Source: Inquilinus ginsengisoli_B
GTDB lineage: Bacteria; Pseudomonadota; Alphaproteobacteria; DSM-16000; Inquilinaceae
Length of the DNA stretch: 64,000 nucleotides
Assembly: GCF_050434925.1 (NCBI RefSeq)
Contig: NZ_JBNDJK010000001.1
Location: 1,178,001-1,242,000, forward strand
Reading direction: 5' to 3'
Part shown: positions 51,341 through 59,301 of the stretch, piece by piece
Layout of the letters: every line of letters begins with the position of its first letter
Position numbering within the stretch: the first letter of the stretch is position 1
Program-made: the position numbers and the translations under genes
The notes under the pieces: generated by a model
Told to the model about the DNA's origin: nothing
Database searches by the model: none
The model's input: only the letters and a program-made list of their open reading frames with translations

Positions 51341-52300
51341 TCAGGCCAGGCTGAAACCGGCGCGGTATCGCGCCGGGCTGGTGGCGAGGCGGCGGCGGAA
51401 ATGATGGCGCAGCGTGTCGGCCGAACCGAAGCCGCATTCGGTGGCGATGCGCTCGACCGGCAGGGTGGTGGTCTCCAAGAGCTCGCGGGCCAGCGCCAGG
51501 CGCTCGCTCACCAGCCATTCCGCCGGGGTGGTGCCGGTGGCCTCGCGGAAGCGGCGCAGGAAGGTGCGCAGGCTCATCCCCGCCTCGCCGGCCAGCCGCT
51601 CCAGCGGCAGGTCCTCGGCCAGGTGGCGCCGGGCCCAGTCGAACAGCGCGGCCAGGCGCGGCCTCTCCTCGCTCTGCACCGGCCGGTCGACATACTGGGC
51701 CTGGCCGCCCTCGCGATGCGGCGGCACCACCAGGCGCCGCGCCACTTGGTTGGCGATCCGCGCCCCCCAGTCGCGCCGCACGATGTGCAGGCACAGATCC
51801 AGCCCGGCGGCGCTGCCGGCCGAGGTCAGCACCTGGCCCTCATCGACATACAGCACGTCCGGCACGATCCGGATGTCGGGATACCGCGCGGCCAGGGCCT
51901 CGGCATAGCGCCAATGGGTGGTGGCGCGGCGGCCGGCCAGCACGCCCGCGGCGGCCAGCACGAAGACGCCGGAGCAGATCGAGACCAGCCGGGCGCCGCG
52001 CTCATAGGCCCGGCGCAGCGCCGCCAGCAGCGGCTCGGGCGGGGTCTCGCGGATGCCGCGCCAGCCGGGCACGACGATGGTGCCGGCCGTCTCCAGCGCC
52101 TCCAGCCCGGCTTCGGCCTGGACCTGGATGCCGCCGATGGCGCGCAGCGGCCCGGGCTCGGCGGCGCAGACGGTGAAGCGGTACCAGTCGGCGAATTCCG
52201 GCCGCGGCAGGCCGAACACCTCCACGGCCACGCTGAACTCGAAGGTGCACAGCCCGTCATAGGCGAGCACGGCGACGCTGCGGTTCGGCGGACGGGTCAT
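51341..52300 (-). CDS. FtrA-type (GlxA) transcriptional regulator: DJ-1/PfpI + AraC
   Basis: A 319-residue regulator. The N-terminal DJ-1/PfpI-like domain (about 10-180) has VAVLAYDGLCTFEFSVAVEVF and a Cys in SICSGVFVLAAAGVLAG at the elbow. The C-terminal AraC domain (about 215-315) has LRTFLRRFREATGTTPAEWL and the second helix-turn-helix VERIATECGFGSADTLRHHFRR in parts. ATG 52300 starts at MTRPPNRSVAVLAYD, which fits FtrA. A palindromic repeat lies directly upstream of it. Confidence 0.9.
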   Translation of the reverse strand: MTRPPNRSVAVLAYDGLCTFEFSVAVEVFGLPRPEFADWYRFTVCAAEPGPLRAIGGIQVQAEAGLEALETAGTIVVPGWRGIRETPPEPLLAALRRAYERGARLVSICSGVFVLAAAGVLAGRRATTHWRYAEALAARYPDIRIVPDVLYVDEGQVLTSAGSAAGLDLCLHIVRRDWGARIANQVARRLVVPPHREGGQAQYVDRPVQSEERPRLAALFDWARRHLAEDLPLERLAGEAGMSLRTFLRRFREATGTTPAEWLVSERLALARELLETTTLPVERIATECGFGSADTLRHHFRRRLATSPARYRAGFSLA

Positions 52301-52357
52301 AGGCGATGGGAACGCCGTCGCGGCCGGAGCGTCAAGGATGCCCGGCATGCCCTGACA

Positions 52358-52455
52358 CGTCATGGCGAGCGAAGCGTGGCCATCCAGTCCTGCGGCCTCA
52401 ACGGCATGGCGGCGACAGTCTGGATGGCCACGCCCCTTCCGGGCTCGCCATGACG
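52358..52455. repeat. 98-base palindromic repeat element
   Basis: CGTCATGGCGAGC at the left and GCTCGCCATGACG at the right are perfect 13-base inverted repeats. Inside them CTGGATGGCCA and TGGCCATCCAG are perfect 11-base inverted repeats. A loop of about 32 bases is left. It is a REP-type element sitting between the lpdA end and ftrA-type start; both genes are on the minus strand, so it is in the 3' region of lpdA. Confidence 0.75.
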
Positions 52456-52466
52456 ATGGAGTGGGA

Positions 52467-53867
52467 TCAAATGTGGATCGCGCGCCCGTCCACCGCCAGC
52501 GCCGCTTCCTTGACCACCTCGTTCAGGGTCGGGTGGGCGTGGCAGGTGCGGGCGATGTCCTCGGCCGAGGCGCCGAACTCCATCGCCAGCACGCATTCGG
52601 CGATGATGGTGCCGGCCTCGGCGCCGATGATGTGGACGCCCAGCACCCGGTCGGTCTTGGCGTCGGCCAGGATCTTGACGAAGCCGTCGGTCGCGTTCAT
52701 GGCGCGCGCCCGGCCATTGGCCAGGAACGGGAACTTGCCGGCCTTGTAGGCGATGCCGGCCTGTTTCAGCTCCTCCTCGCTGCGGCCGACCGAGGCCACT
52801 TCGGGCCAGGTGTAGACCACGCTCGGGATCGCGTCGTAGTTCACATGGCCGGCCTGGCCGGCCAGGATCTCGGCCACCGCCACGCCCTCGTCCTCGGCCT
52901 TGTGCGCCAGCATCGGGCCGGCGATCACGTCGCCGATGGCGTAGATGCCCTCGACATTGGTGCGGAAGTGCTTGTCGGTCCTGACCCGGCCGCGCTCGTC
53001 CAGCTCCACGCCGGCGGCGTCCAGGCCGAGGCCCTCGGTGTAGGGCCGGCGGCCGATCGACAGCAGCACGTAATCGGCCTCGATGGTCTCGGCGGCGCCG
53101 CCCTTGGCCGGCTCGACCGTCAGGGTGACGCCGGTGTCGGTCTTCTGCGCGCCGGTGACCTTCGAGCTCAGCTTGAAGGTCATGCCCTGCTTGGCCAAGA
53201 TGCGCTGCATCTGCTTCGACACCTCGCCGTCATTGGTCGGCAGGATGCGGTCGAGGAACTCCACCACCGTCACCTTGGCGCCAAGGCGGGACCAGACCGA
53301 GCCGAGCTCGAGCCCGATGACGCCGCCGCCGATCACCACCAGATGCTTCGGCACCTCCGGCAGCGACAGCGCGCCGGTCGAGGTGACGATGCGCGTCTCG
53401 TCGGCCTCGACGCCCTTCAGCGGGGTCGAGTCGGAGCCGGTGGCGATGACGAAGTTCTTGGCGGCGTAGGTCTTGCCCTCGACCTCGATCCGGTCCTTCG
53501 CGGTGAAGCGGGCGGTGCCGAGCAGGCGGTCGATCTTGTTCTTCTTGAACAGGAAGTCGACGCCGTCGACATTCGCCTTCACCACCTTGGTCTTGTGGCC
53601 CATCATGCCGGCCAGGTCGAGCTCGACGCCGGAGACCTTGACGCCGAAGGCGGCCAAGGCGTGCCCGGCCTCCTCGAACTTCTCCGACGCGTGCAGCAGC
53701 GCCTTGGACGGGATGCAGCCGATGTTCAGGCAGGTGCCGCCCAGGGTCGGCATCTTCTCGACGCAGGCGGTCTTCAGCCCCAGCTGCGCGGCCCGGATGG
53801 CGGCGACATAGCCGCCGGGGCCGGCGCCGATCACGATCAGGTCATAGGTGGCTGCGGGTTCGGTCAT
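52467..53867 (-). CDS. lpdA: Dihydrolipoyl dehydrogenase (E3)
   Basis: A 466-residue flavoprotein disulfide reductase that reoxidises lipoyl groups of 2-oxoacid dehydrogenases or the glycine cleavage system. FAD site VIGAGPGGYVAAIRAAQLG (12-30), redox pair Cys46/Cys51 in GGTCLNIGCIPSKALLH, NAD site VIGGGVIGLELGSVW, and His-Glu in CHAHPTLNEVV at the dimer end. ATG 53867. It is not next to E1 or E2 genes in this window, so the owner complex is unknown. Confidence 0.95.
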   Translation of the reverse strand: MTEPAATYDLIVIGAGPGGYVAAIRAAQLGLKTACVEKMPTLGGTCLNIGCIPSKALLHASEKFEEAGHALAAFGVKVSGVELDLAGMMGHKTKVVKANVDGVDFLFKKNKIDRLLGTARFTAKDRIEVEGKTYAAKNFVIATGSDSTPLKGVEADETRIVTSTGALSLPEVPKHLVVIGGGVIGLELGSVWSRLGAKVTVVEFLDRILPTNDGEVSKQMQRILAKQGMTFKLSSKVTGAQKTDTGVTLTVEPAKGGAAETIEADYVLLSIGRRPYTEGLGLDAAGVELDERGRVRTDKHFRTNVEGIYAIGDVIAGPMLAHKAEDEGVAVAEILAGQAGHVNYDAIPSVVYTWPEVASVGRSEEELKQAGIAYKAGKFPFLANGRARAMNATDGFVKILADAKTDRVLGVHIIGAEAGTIIAECVLAMEFGASAEDIARTCHAHPTLNEVVKEAALAVDGRAIHI

Positions 53868-53970
53868 CGCTCGCACTCAGCTTGCCGGAAGGTGGCCGCA
53901 AACTGCATGAGCGGGCGCGGCACCGCAACTGCGTCGAGCGGGCAGCTGCCATCGTCCGGCCTGACCCAGG

Positions 53971-54429
53971 TCACTCCGGCCGGGCGAGATGGTCGTCGAG
54001 GGCGGCGGCCAGCGCCTGGATCTGGTGGTTGAGGGCATCGAGCTGCGGCAGGGTCAGGCCGGAGCGGCGCAGCAGCGCCTCGCCCAGGCACTGGCTGCGG
54101 GCGAACAGGGCACGGCCCGCCTCGTTCAGCCGGACCTGGACCTCGCGTTCATTGTCCGGGCTGCGCCGCCGCTGCACCAGCCCGGCCGCCTCCATCCGCT
54201 TCACCAGGGGCGTGATCGTGCTCGAATCGAGAGCGAGGCGGGCGGCGATGATGCCGATCGTCCGGCCGTCCTCCTCGCCCAGCACGTTGAGCACGAGGTA
54301 TTGCGGATAGGTGATCCCCATCTCGTCCAGCATCGGCTTGTAGGTCCGGTTGATGGACATGGCGGTGCGGTACAGCGTGAAGCAGATCTGCTCGTCGAGC
54401 GCGAGCGGGCGGTCCTTCGGCAAGGGCAT
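53971..54429 (-). CDS. MarR-family transcriptional regulator (OhrR-like)
   Basis: A 152-residue MarR protein. It has an N-terminal LDEQICFTLYRTAMSINRTY segment with a Cys at about residue 16. In OhrR proteins this position is the peroxide-sensing Cys (ICFALYSA-type). The winged helix has LDSSTITPLVKRMEAAGLV and RRRSPDNEREVQVRLNEAG. ATG 54429. It is divergent from a Tat-type alpha/beta hydrolase across a gap with repeated TTATCGCGATAA sites. I infer organic hydroperoxide or chloride-related redox control of that hydrolase. Confidence 0.88.
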   Translation of the reverse strand: MPLPKDRPLALDEQICFTLYRTAMSINRTYKPMLDEMGITYPQYLVLNVLGEEDGRTIGIIAARLALDSSTITPLVKRMEAAGLVQRRRSPDNEREVQVRLNEAGRALFARSQCLGEALLRRSGLTLPQLDALNHQIQALAAALDDHLARPE

Positions 54430-54478
54430 GCGGCGCCCTCCTGTTCCTGATGCACGATCACAGTTATCACGAAAAATA

Positions 54479-54490
54479 ATATCGCGATAA
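54479..54490. promoter_or_regulatory. MarR/OhrR operator-like palindrome, site 1
   Basis: ATATCGCGATAA contains the perfect 10-base palindrome TATCGCGATA. It lies about 50 bases upstream of the marR ATG and about 54 bases left of site 2. A further degenerate copy (TTATCACGAAAAAT) is seen at about 54464-54477. Confidence 0.75.
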
Positions 54491-54532
54491 AGATTTTCAT
54501 GGACGCGGTCGGGACGATCGGCTACCAGATGG

Positions 54533-54559
54533 TTATCGCGATAATAATTATCGTGATAT
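54533..54559. promoter_or_regulatory. MarR/OhrR operator-like palindromes, sites 2 and 3
   Basis: TTATCGCGATAA (54533-54544) is a perfect 12-base palindrome, followed after three bases by TTATCGTGATAT (54548-54559), a one-mismatch copy. They lie about 40 bases before the hydrolase ATG. The spacing of 15 bases between starts places the two on nearly opposite faces or side by side for stacked dimers. Confidence 0.8.
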
Positions 54560-54595
54560 CACCTAGCCATTGTAGTGATACCAACGGAGCCGCAG

Positions 54596-55585
54596 ATGGT
54601 TCACAGCGAGCATGGGACGGACGGAATTTCGCGCCGGCTCGTTCTGGCGGCGGGAGTCGGACTCGCCGCCGCGGCGGCCCTGCCGCATTCTTCCCTGGCG
54701 CAGACCGGCGCCGCACCTTCACGCCCAACACCGGGAGACAGCACCATGAGCAGCGGATTGTTCGCGACCAAGGACGGCACCAACATCTTCTACAAGGATT
54801 GGGGCCCGCGCGACGCGCAGCCGATCGTGTTCCACCATGGCTGGCCTCTCAGCGCCGACGATTGGGACGCCCAGATGCTGTACTTCCTGGGCCAGGGCTA
54901 CCGCGTCATCGCGCATGATCGCCGCGGCCATGGCCGGTCCAGCCAGACCGACACCGGCAACGAGATGGACACCTACGCCTCCGACGTGTCGCAGCTGGTC
55001 GCCCATCTCGACCTGAAGGACGCCGTCCATATCGGCCATTCGACCGGCGGCGGCGAGGTGGCGCGCTACGTCGCCAGGCATGGCGGCAACGGCCGGGTGG
55101 CCAAGGCGGTGCTGGTCAGCGCCGTGCCGCCGGTGATGGTGAAGTCGGAGAAGAACCCCGGCGGCCTGCCGCTCGAGGTGTTCGACGGCTTCCGCAAGGC
55201 CCTGGCCGACAACCGGGCCCAGTTCTACCGCGACGTGCCGGAAGGGCCGTTCTACGGCTTCAACCGCCCGGGCGCGAAGGTCTATCCGGGCGTGATCGAC
55301 AATTGGTGGCGCCAGGGCATGATCGGCGGCGCCAAGGCCCATTACGACTGCATCAAGGCGTTCTCGGAGACCGACTTCACCGAGGACCTCAAGGCGATCG
55401 AGGTCCCGACCTTGGTTGCGCATGGCGACGACGACCAGATTGTGCCATTCGCCGATTCGGCGCCGCTCTCGGTCAAGCTGCTGAAGCAGGGCACGCTGAA
55501 AGTCTACAAGGGCTTCCCGCACGGCATGCTGACCACCCATGCCGATGTGCTGAACCCGGACCTGCTGGCCTTCATCAAGGGCTGA
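54596..55585 (+). CDS. Alpha/beta hydrolase (non-heme chloroperoxidase-like) with optional Tat signal
   Basis: Up to 329 residues. Residues 1-36 look like a Tat signal (SRRLVLAAGVGLAAAAAL). Met51 (ATG 54746) has GGGAG upstream and begins where cytosolic relatives start (MSSGLFATKDGTNIFYKDWG). The fold has the oxyanion HHGWPLSADDWD, the nucleophile Ser in GHSTGGGEVARYVARHGG and the catalytic His in GFPHGMLTTHAD. Relatives are cofactor-free haloperoxidases/esterases (Cpo type). Its divergent MarR regulator and operators suggest induction by an oxidant or aromatic acid. Two starts could give exported and cytosolic forms. Confidence 0.88.
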   Translation: MVHSEHGTDGISRRLVLAAGVGLAAAAALPHSSLAQTGAAPSRPTPGDSTMSSGLFATKDGTNIFYKDWGPRDAQPIVFHHGWPLSADDWDAQMLYFLGQGYRVIAHDRRGHGRSSQTDTGNEMDTYASDVSQLVAHLDLKDAVHIGHSTGGGEVARYVARHGGNGRVAKAVLVSAVPPVMVKSEKNPGGLPLEVFDGFRKALADNRAQFYRDVPEGPFYGFNRPGAKVYPGVIDNWWRQGMIGGAKAHYDCIKAFSETDFTEDLKAIEVPTLVAHGDDDQIVPFADSAPLSVKLLKQGTLKVYKGFPHGMLTTHADVLNPDLLAFIKG

Positions 55586-55594
55586 GAATCGAAT

Positions 55595-55624
55595 CGGGCG
55601 GCGGAATCACCGACCCGCCGCCCG
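55595..55624. terminator. Hairpin after the hydrolase gene
   Basis: CGGGCGGCGG and CCGCCGCCCG pair over ten bases around a ten-base loop, 10 bases past the hydrolase stop. No T run follows, so it is only a putative, possibly bidirectional, transcription stop. Confidence 0.5.
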
Positions 55625-55665
55625 AGGTTCGTTCGAGAACCGTCGCCGCCGGGGCGACGGATTAT

Positions 55666-55770
55666 TCAGCGCGAGGAGTTGCCGGACTGCCGGCCGCGCA
55701 TGTAGTGCCGCTCCGGGCGATAGCGCGGCTTGAACAGATGCTCGATCCAGTCCCGGACCACGGTCCACAT
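55666..55770 (-). CDS. Possible 34-residue protein downstream of the ChoX gene
   Basis: MWTVVRDWIEHLFKPRYRPERHYMRGR is preceded by GAGGAGG ten bases before ATG 55770, better than many called genes here. The product is basic, with aromatic and charged residues, and no signal. It starts 16 bases after the ChoX stop on the same strand. There is no homologue I recognise, so it could be a real small protein or an unused frame. Confidence 0.4.
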   Translation of the reverse strand: MWTVVRDWIEHLFKPRYRPERHYMRGRQSGNSSR

Positions 55771-55785
55771 GCGCTGCGGGCCTCC

Positions 55786-56727
55786 TCAGCCCTTGTTCAA
55801 TGCGGCGCGGACGGCGGCGAGGCCATCCTGTCCGTCGCGGGTGGTGACGCCGGCCAGCCAGCCGGCGAGAAGGTCGGGGTGAGCCTTGAGGTACTTCGCG
55901 GCGGCCGTCTTGCCGTCCGCCCCCTCGTCCAGGATCGTCCCCATGATCTGGTTTTCCATGTCCACCGTGAATGTCAGCTGTGACAGCAGCCGGGCGAGAT
56001 TGGGGCAATTCTTCGACAAGTCTCGCCTCGTCACGGTGTAGACGGTGGCGCGGCCGTAATTCGGACCGAAATACGCGTCGCCGCCGCTGAGATAAGTGAT
56101 CGGGAACTTCGCGTTCATCGGGTGCGGCTCCCAGGCCAGGAAGGCGATCCATTCCTGGCGCCGCGCCGCCCGGTCCACCTGGCTCAGCATGCCCTGCTCG
56201 CTCGACTCGACCAGAGTCCAGCCGTCCAGGCCGAAATCCTTGGTGTCGATCATCTTCTGGATGTTCTGGTTCGCCGGCGCTCCGGGCTCGATGCCGTAGA
56301 TCTTTTTGTCGAACTTGTCGGCGTGCTTTGCGAGGTCGGCGAAATCCTTCACCCCGGCCTCGGCGACATAGGCCGGGACTGCGAGGGTGAAGCGGATGCC
56401 GTCGAGATTCGGGCGGATCACCTCGATCGCCTTCTCGGCCGTCAGCGGTTCGATGAAGCGACTCTGCGCCGGCATCCAGTTGCCGAGGAAGACGTCGATC
56501 TGGCTGTTCTTCAGGCTTTCGAAGGTGACCGGCGGGGCCAGTGTCTCCACCTTCTGGGTGTAGCCCAGCGGCTCCAGCAGCGTGCCGAGCACGCCGTTGG
56601 TCGAGGTGATGTCGGTCCAGCCCGGATCCGACATGCGCACGGTGGCGCAGCTGTCGGGATCGGCTGCTGCGGCGGGGGTCGCCGCCAGCAGCAGCCCGGT
56701 CAGGGCAAGGGCAATGAGGCGCGCCAT
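55786..56727 (-). CDS. Choline/betaine ABC-transporter substrate-binding protein (ChoX-like)
   Basis: A 313-residue periplasmic binding protein with a signal peptide (1 to about 22, ending ATPAAAA). The OpuAC/ChoX fold has VRMSDPGWTDITSTNGVLG, EPLGYTQKVETLAPPVTFESLKNSQIDVFLGNWMPAQ and DKFDKKIYGIEPGAPANQNIQ, with the Trp and Tyr cage typical of quaternary amines. It overlaps the betC end by 28 bases. ChoV/ChoW permease and ATPase genes are not beside it, so it must use a transporter encoded elsewhere or is an orphan. Confidence 0.9.
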   Translation of the reverse strand: MARLIALALTGLLLAATPAAAADPDSCATVRMSDPGWTDITSTNGVLGTLLEPLGYTQKVETLAPPVTFESLKNSQIDVFLGNWMPAQSRFIEPLTAEKAIEVIRPNLDGIRFTLAVPAYVAEAGVKDFADLAKHADKFDKKIYGIEPGAPANQNIQKMIDTKDFGLDGWTLVESSEQGMLSQVDRAARRQEWIAFLAWEPHPMNAKFPITYLSGGDAYFGPNYGRATVYTVTRRDLSKNCPNLARLLSQLTFTVDMENQIMGTILDEGADGKTAAAKYLKAHPDLLAGWLAGVTTRDGQDGLAAVRAALNKG

Positions 56728-58283
56728 GATTCGGTCTCCCTGTTGTTGTCGTCCCCATCGGGGGCATTGCCGCGCGTGACGCGCGGGAACCGGGCGGCGG
56801 CTTCCAGGTCGTCGAGATCCATGTGGTTGCGGATGTATTGCCGGGTGGCGTCCTGCCGGGGCTGCCAGTCCCAGCCGTGCAGGGCGCCCCGGCGCAGCGC
56901 CGCATCCACGAAGTGCCGTCGCCGCTGGCTTTCCAGCACCTGCTCGCGCAGCCGCGGCAGGTCCCACCGCGCCGCCACCTCCGCCCGGAAGGCGGCGATG
57001 CGCGCCGCCTCGGCCGGGTCGGCGGCGCGGTTCACCCGCTCGCCGGGATCGGCCGTGAGGTCGTAGAGCTGGTCGGGATCGGCCGGGCTGTGGATGAACT
57101 TCCAGTTTCCGCGGCGGATCATCACGATCGGCGCCACTGCGCCCTCGGCCAGGTATTCGCCCAGGACCAGATCATGCCCGCCGGTGCCGGCCAGATGCGG
57201 CAGCAGGCTGCGCCCGTCCAGCGAGGTCGGATGGGCTGGCGCGCCGTCCGGCGTTGCCAAATCGACCAGCGTCGGCAGCAGGTCGGCGGAGGACACGGCG
57301 GCGCCGACCCGGCGCGGGGCGAAGCGGCCGGGGGCGTGTACGATCAGCGGGATGCGGCTGCCGCCCTCCAGGAAGCTCATCTTGTACCAGAGGCCGCGCT
57401 CGCCCAGGAACTCGCCGTGGTCGGACAGGATGATGGTGACCGTGTCCTCGGCCAGGCCGGTGCGGCGCAGCGCCTCCATCACCCGGCCAAACTGCTCGTC
57501 GACATAGGCGATGGCGCCGTAATAGGCGCGCCGGGCTCGGCGGGTCTGCTCAGGCGTGATCGGCGTCCGGTCCAGCTCGCACACCGCGCGCAGCCGGCGG
57601 GAATGCGGGTCGTCGGCCGGCGCGTCCTCGGGCAGCGGGATGTCCTCGTCGCGATGCAGGTTCCAGTACCGCTCCGGCACGGCGAAGGGGTCGTGCGGAT
57701 GGGTCAGCGACACCGTCATGCAGAACGGCTGGCCGTCGCCTTTCCGCGCCAGGTCGTACAGCCGGCGCTCGGCCGCGAACACCACCTCGTCGTCGAAATC
57801 CAGCTGGTTGGTGCGGATGCAGGGGCCGGCGTCGATCACCGAGGCCATGTTGTGGTACCAGCTCGGCCGCGCCTCGGGCCGGTCCCAGTCCGGGGTCCAG
57901 CCGAAATCGGCCGGGTAGATGTCGGTGGTCAGCCGCTCCTCGAAGCCGTGCAACTGGTCGGCGCCGCAGAAGTGCATCTTGCCGGACAGGATGGTGCGGT
58001 AGCCCAGGGCCCGCAGCGCGTGGGCGAAGGTCGGGATGTCGGAGGGGAACTCGGCGGCGTTGTCATAGGCGCCGATCGCCGACGGCAGCCGGCCGGACAT
58101 GAACACCGCGCGCGACGGGCCGCACAGCGGGCTGTTGCAATAGGCGGCGTCGAACACCACCCCGTCCCGCGCCAGCCCCGCCATCACCGGTGCGTGCACC
58201 GCGGCGTTGCCATAGGCCGGCAGGGCGAAGGGGGTCAGCTGGTCCGCCATCAGGATCAGGATGTTCGGTCGCCGCGCCGCCAC
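56700..58283 (-). CDS. betC: Choline-sulfatase BetC
   Basis: A 527-residue type I sulfatase that turns choline-O-sulfate into choline. RRPNILILMADQLTPFALPAYG near the start is the alkaline-phosphatase-like metal site. The formylglycine motif is CGPSRAVFMSGRLPS, with Cys54 as the residue to be modified. LSDHGEFLGERGLWYK is the second metal region. The C-terminal RDATRQYIRNHMDLDDLE-like stretch marks the betC group. The start is GTG 58283 with AGGGAGAGG in front. The end overlaps the choX start, so they form one operon. Confidence 0.92.
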   Translation of the reverse strand: MAARRPNILILMADQLTPFALPAYGNAAVHAPVMAGLARDGVVFDAAYCNSPLCGPSRAVFMSGRLPSAIGAYDNAAEFPSDIPTFAHALRALGYRTILSGKMHFCGADQLHGFEERLTTDIYPADFGWTPDWDRPEARPSWYHNMASVIDAGPCIRTNQLDFDDEVVFAAERRLYDLARKGDGQPFCMTVSLTHPHDPFAVPERYWNLHRDEDIPLPEDAPADDPHSRRLRAVCELDRTPITPEQTRRARRAYYGAIAYVDEQFGRVMEALRRTGLAEDTVTIILSDHGEFLGERGLWYKMSFLEGGSRIPLIVHAPGRFAPRRVGAAVSSADLLPTLVDLATPDGAPAHPTSLDGRSLLPHLAGTGGHDLVLGEYLAEGAVAPIVMIRRGNWKFIHSPADPDQLYDLTADPGERVNRAADPAEAARIAAFRAEVAARWDLPRLREQVLESQRRRHFVDAALRRGALHGWDWQPRQDATRQYIRNHMDLDDLEAAARFPRVTRGNAPDGDDNNRETESWRASLPLP

Positions 58284-58383
58284 GATGGGCCTCTCCCTGT
58301 TTTCTAGGATTGTCGGGCGAGAGTGAGGGCCGCCGGCAAGATCGTGAAGACCGCGGCCGTTCATAGAGGTATTATCCCTGCTT

Positions 58384-59301
58384 ATGGCAACCCGTCGCCG
58401 CGATCTGCCGCCGATGCCGGCGCTCCTGGCCTTCGAGGCCGCGGGGCGACTGTCGAATTTCAGTGCCGCGGCGCGCGAGCTCGGGGCCACCCAGCCGGCC
58501 GTCTCCCATCAGATCGCCGCATTGGAGGCGCGGCTGGGCACCGCCCTGTTCCGGCGGCTGCATCGCGGCGTCGCCCTGACCGCAGAGGGCGAGCGGCTGC
58601 TGCAGGTGGTGACCCGGTCGCTCGACGCCATCGCCGACACGGCGGCGGAGATCCGGCAGGCGCGCGACCCCGGCGGGCTGACGGTCGCCACCGATTTCGC
58701 CTTCGCCACCTACTGGCTGCTGCCGCGGCTGGAGCGGCTGCGCACGGCGCTGGGCGGGGTCGAGATCCGCATCCTGGCCAGCCAGGATGTGCTCGACCCG
58801 CGCGACCGCGCCGTCGACGCCGTGGTCGCCTTCGGGCCGGGGCGCTGGCCCGGCTGCACCGTCGACCGGCTGTTCCCGGAGAGCGTCGTGCCGATCTGCA
58901 GCCCGGCGATGCTGGCCCGGTTGCCGCGCCTCGCCGCGCCGGCCGATCTTCTCGGACAGCCGCTGCTGCATCTCGACAGCCCGGACCCGGCGCGCTGGCT
59001 CGACTGGGCCGGCTGGTTCCGGGGGCAGGGGGTGGACGGCACGCCGCGCGGCCGGTCGCTGCGCTTCAACAACTACCCGCTGGTGCTGCAGGCGGCGCTG
59101 GCCGGGCAGGGGGTGGCGCTGGGCTGGCGGCCGCTGGTCGACGACCTGCTGGCCGCCGGCCAACTCGTCGCCTGCCTGCCGGCCCCCTACCGCACCCAGC
59201 GCGGCTATTTCCTGGCGCAGCCTTTGGCCGACCGGCCGGACCCGCTGCGCGCCGCCTTCCGCGACTGGCTGGTGGCCGAGGCGGCGGGGGGCCGGCCCTA
59301 A
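58384..59301 (+). CDS. LysR-family regulator of choline-sulfate genes (BetC-linked)
   Basis: A 305-residue LTTR. The winged helix includes LLAFEAAGRLSNFSAAARELGATQPAVSHQI in parts (about 13-45), similar to GcvA-like regulators. It is divergent from betC-choX, the layout known for the choline sulfate utilisation regulator in proteobacteria. Its stop (TAA) interlocks with the queC stop (TAG) in the tetranucleotide CTAA. Confidence 0.88.
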   Translation: MATRRRDLPPMPALLAFEAAGRLSNFSAAARELGATQPAVSHQIAALEARLGTALFRRLHRGVALTAEGERLLQVVTRSLDAIADTAAEIRQARDPGGLTVATDFAFATYWLLPRLERLRTALGGVEIRILASQDVLDPRDRAVDAVVAFGPGRWPGCTVDRLFPESVVPICSPAMLARLPRLAAPADLLGQPLLHLDSPDPARWLDWAGWFRGQGVDGTPRGRSLRFNNYPLVLQAALAGQGVALGWRPLVDDLLAAGQLVACLPAPYRTQRGYFLAQPLADRPDPLRAAFRDWLVAEAAGGRP

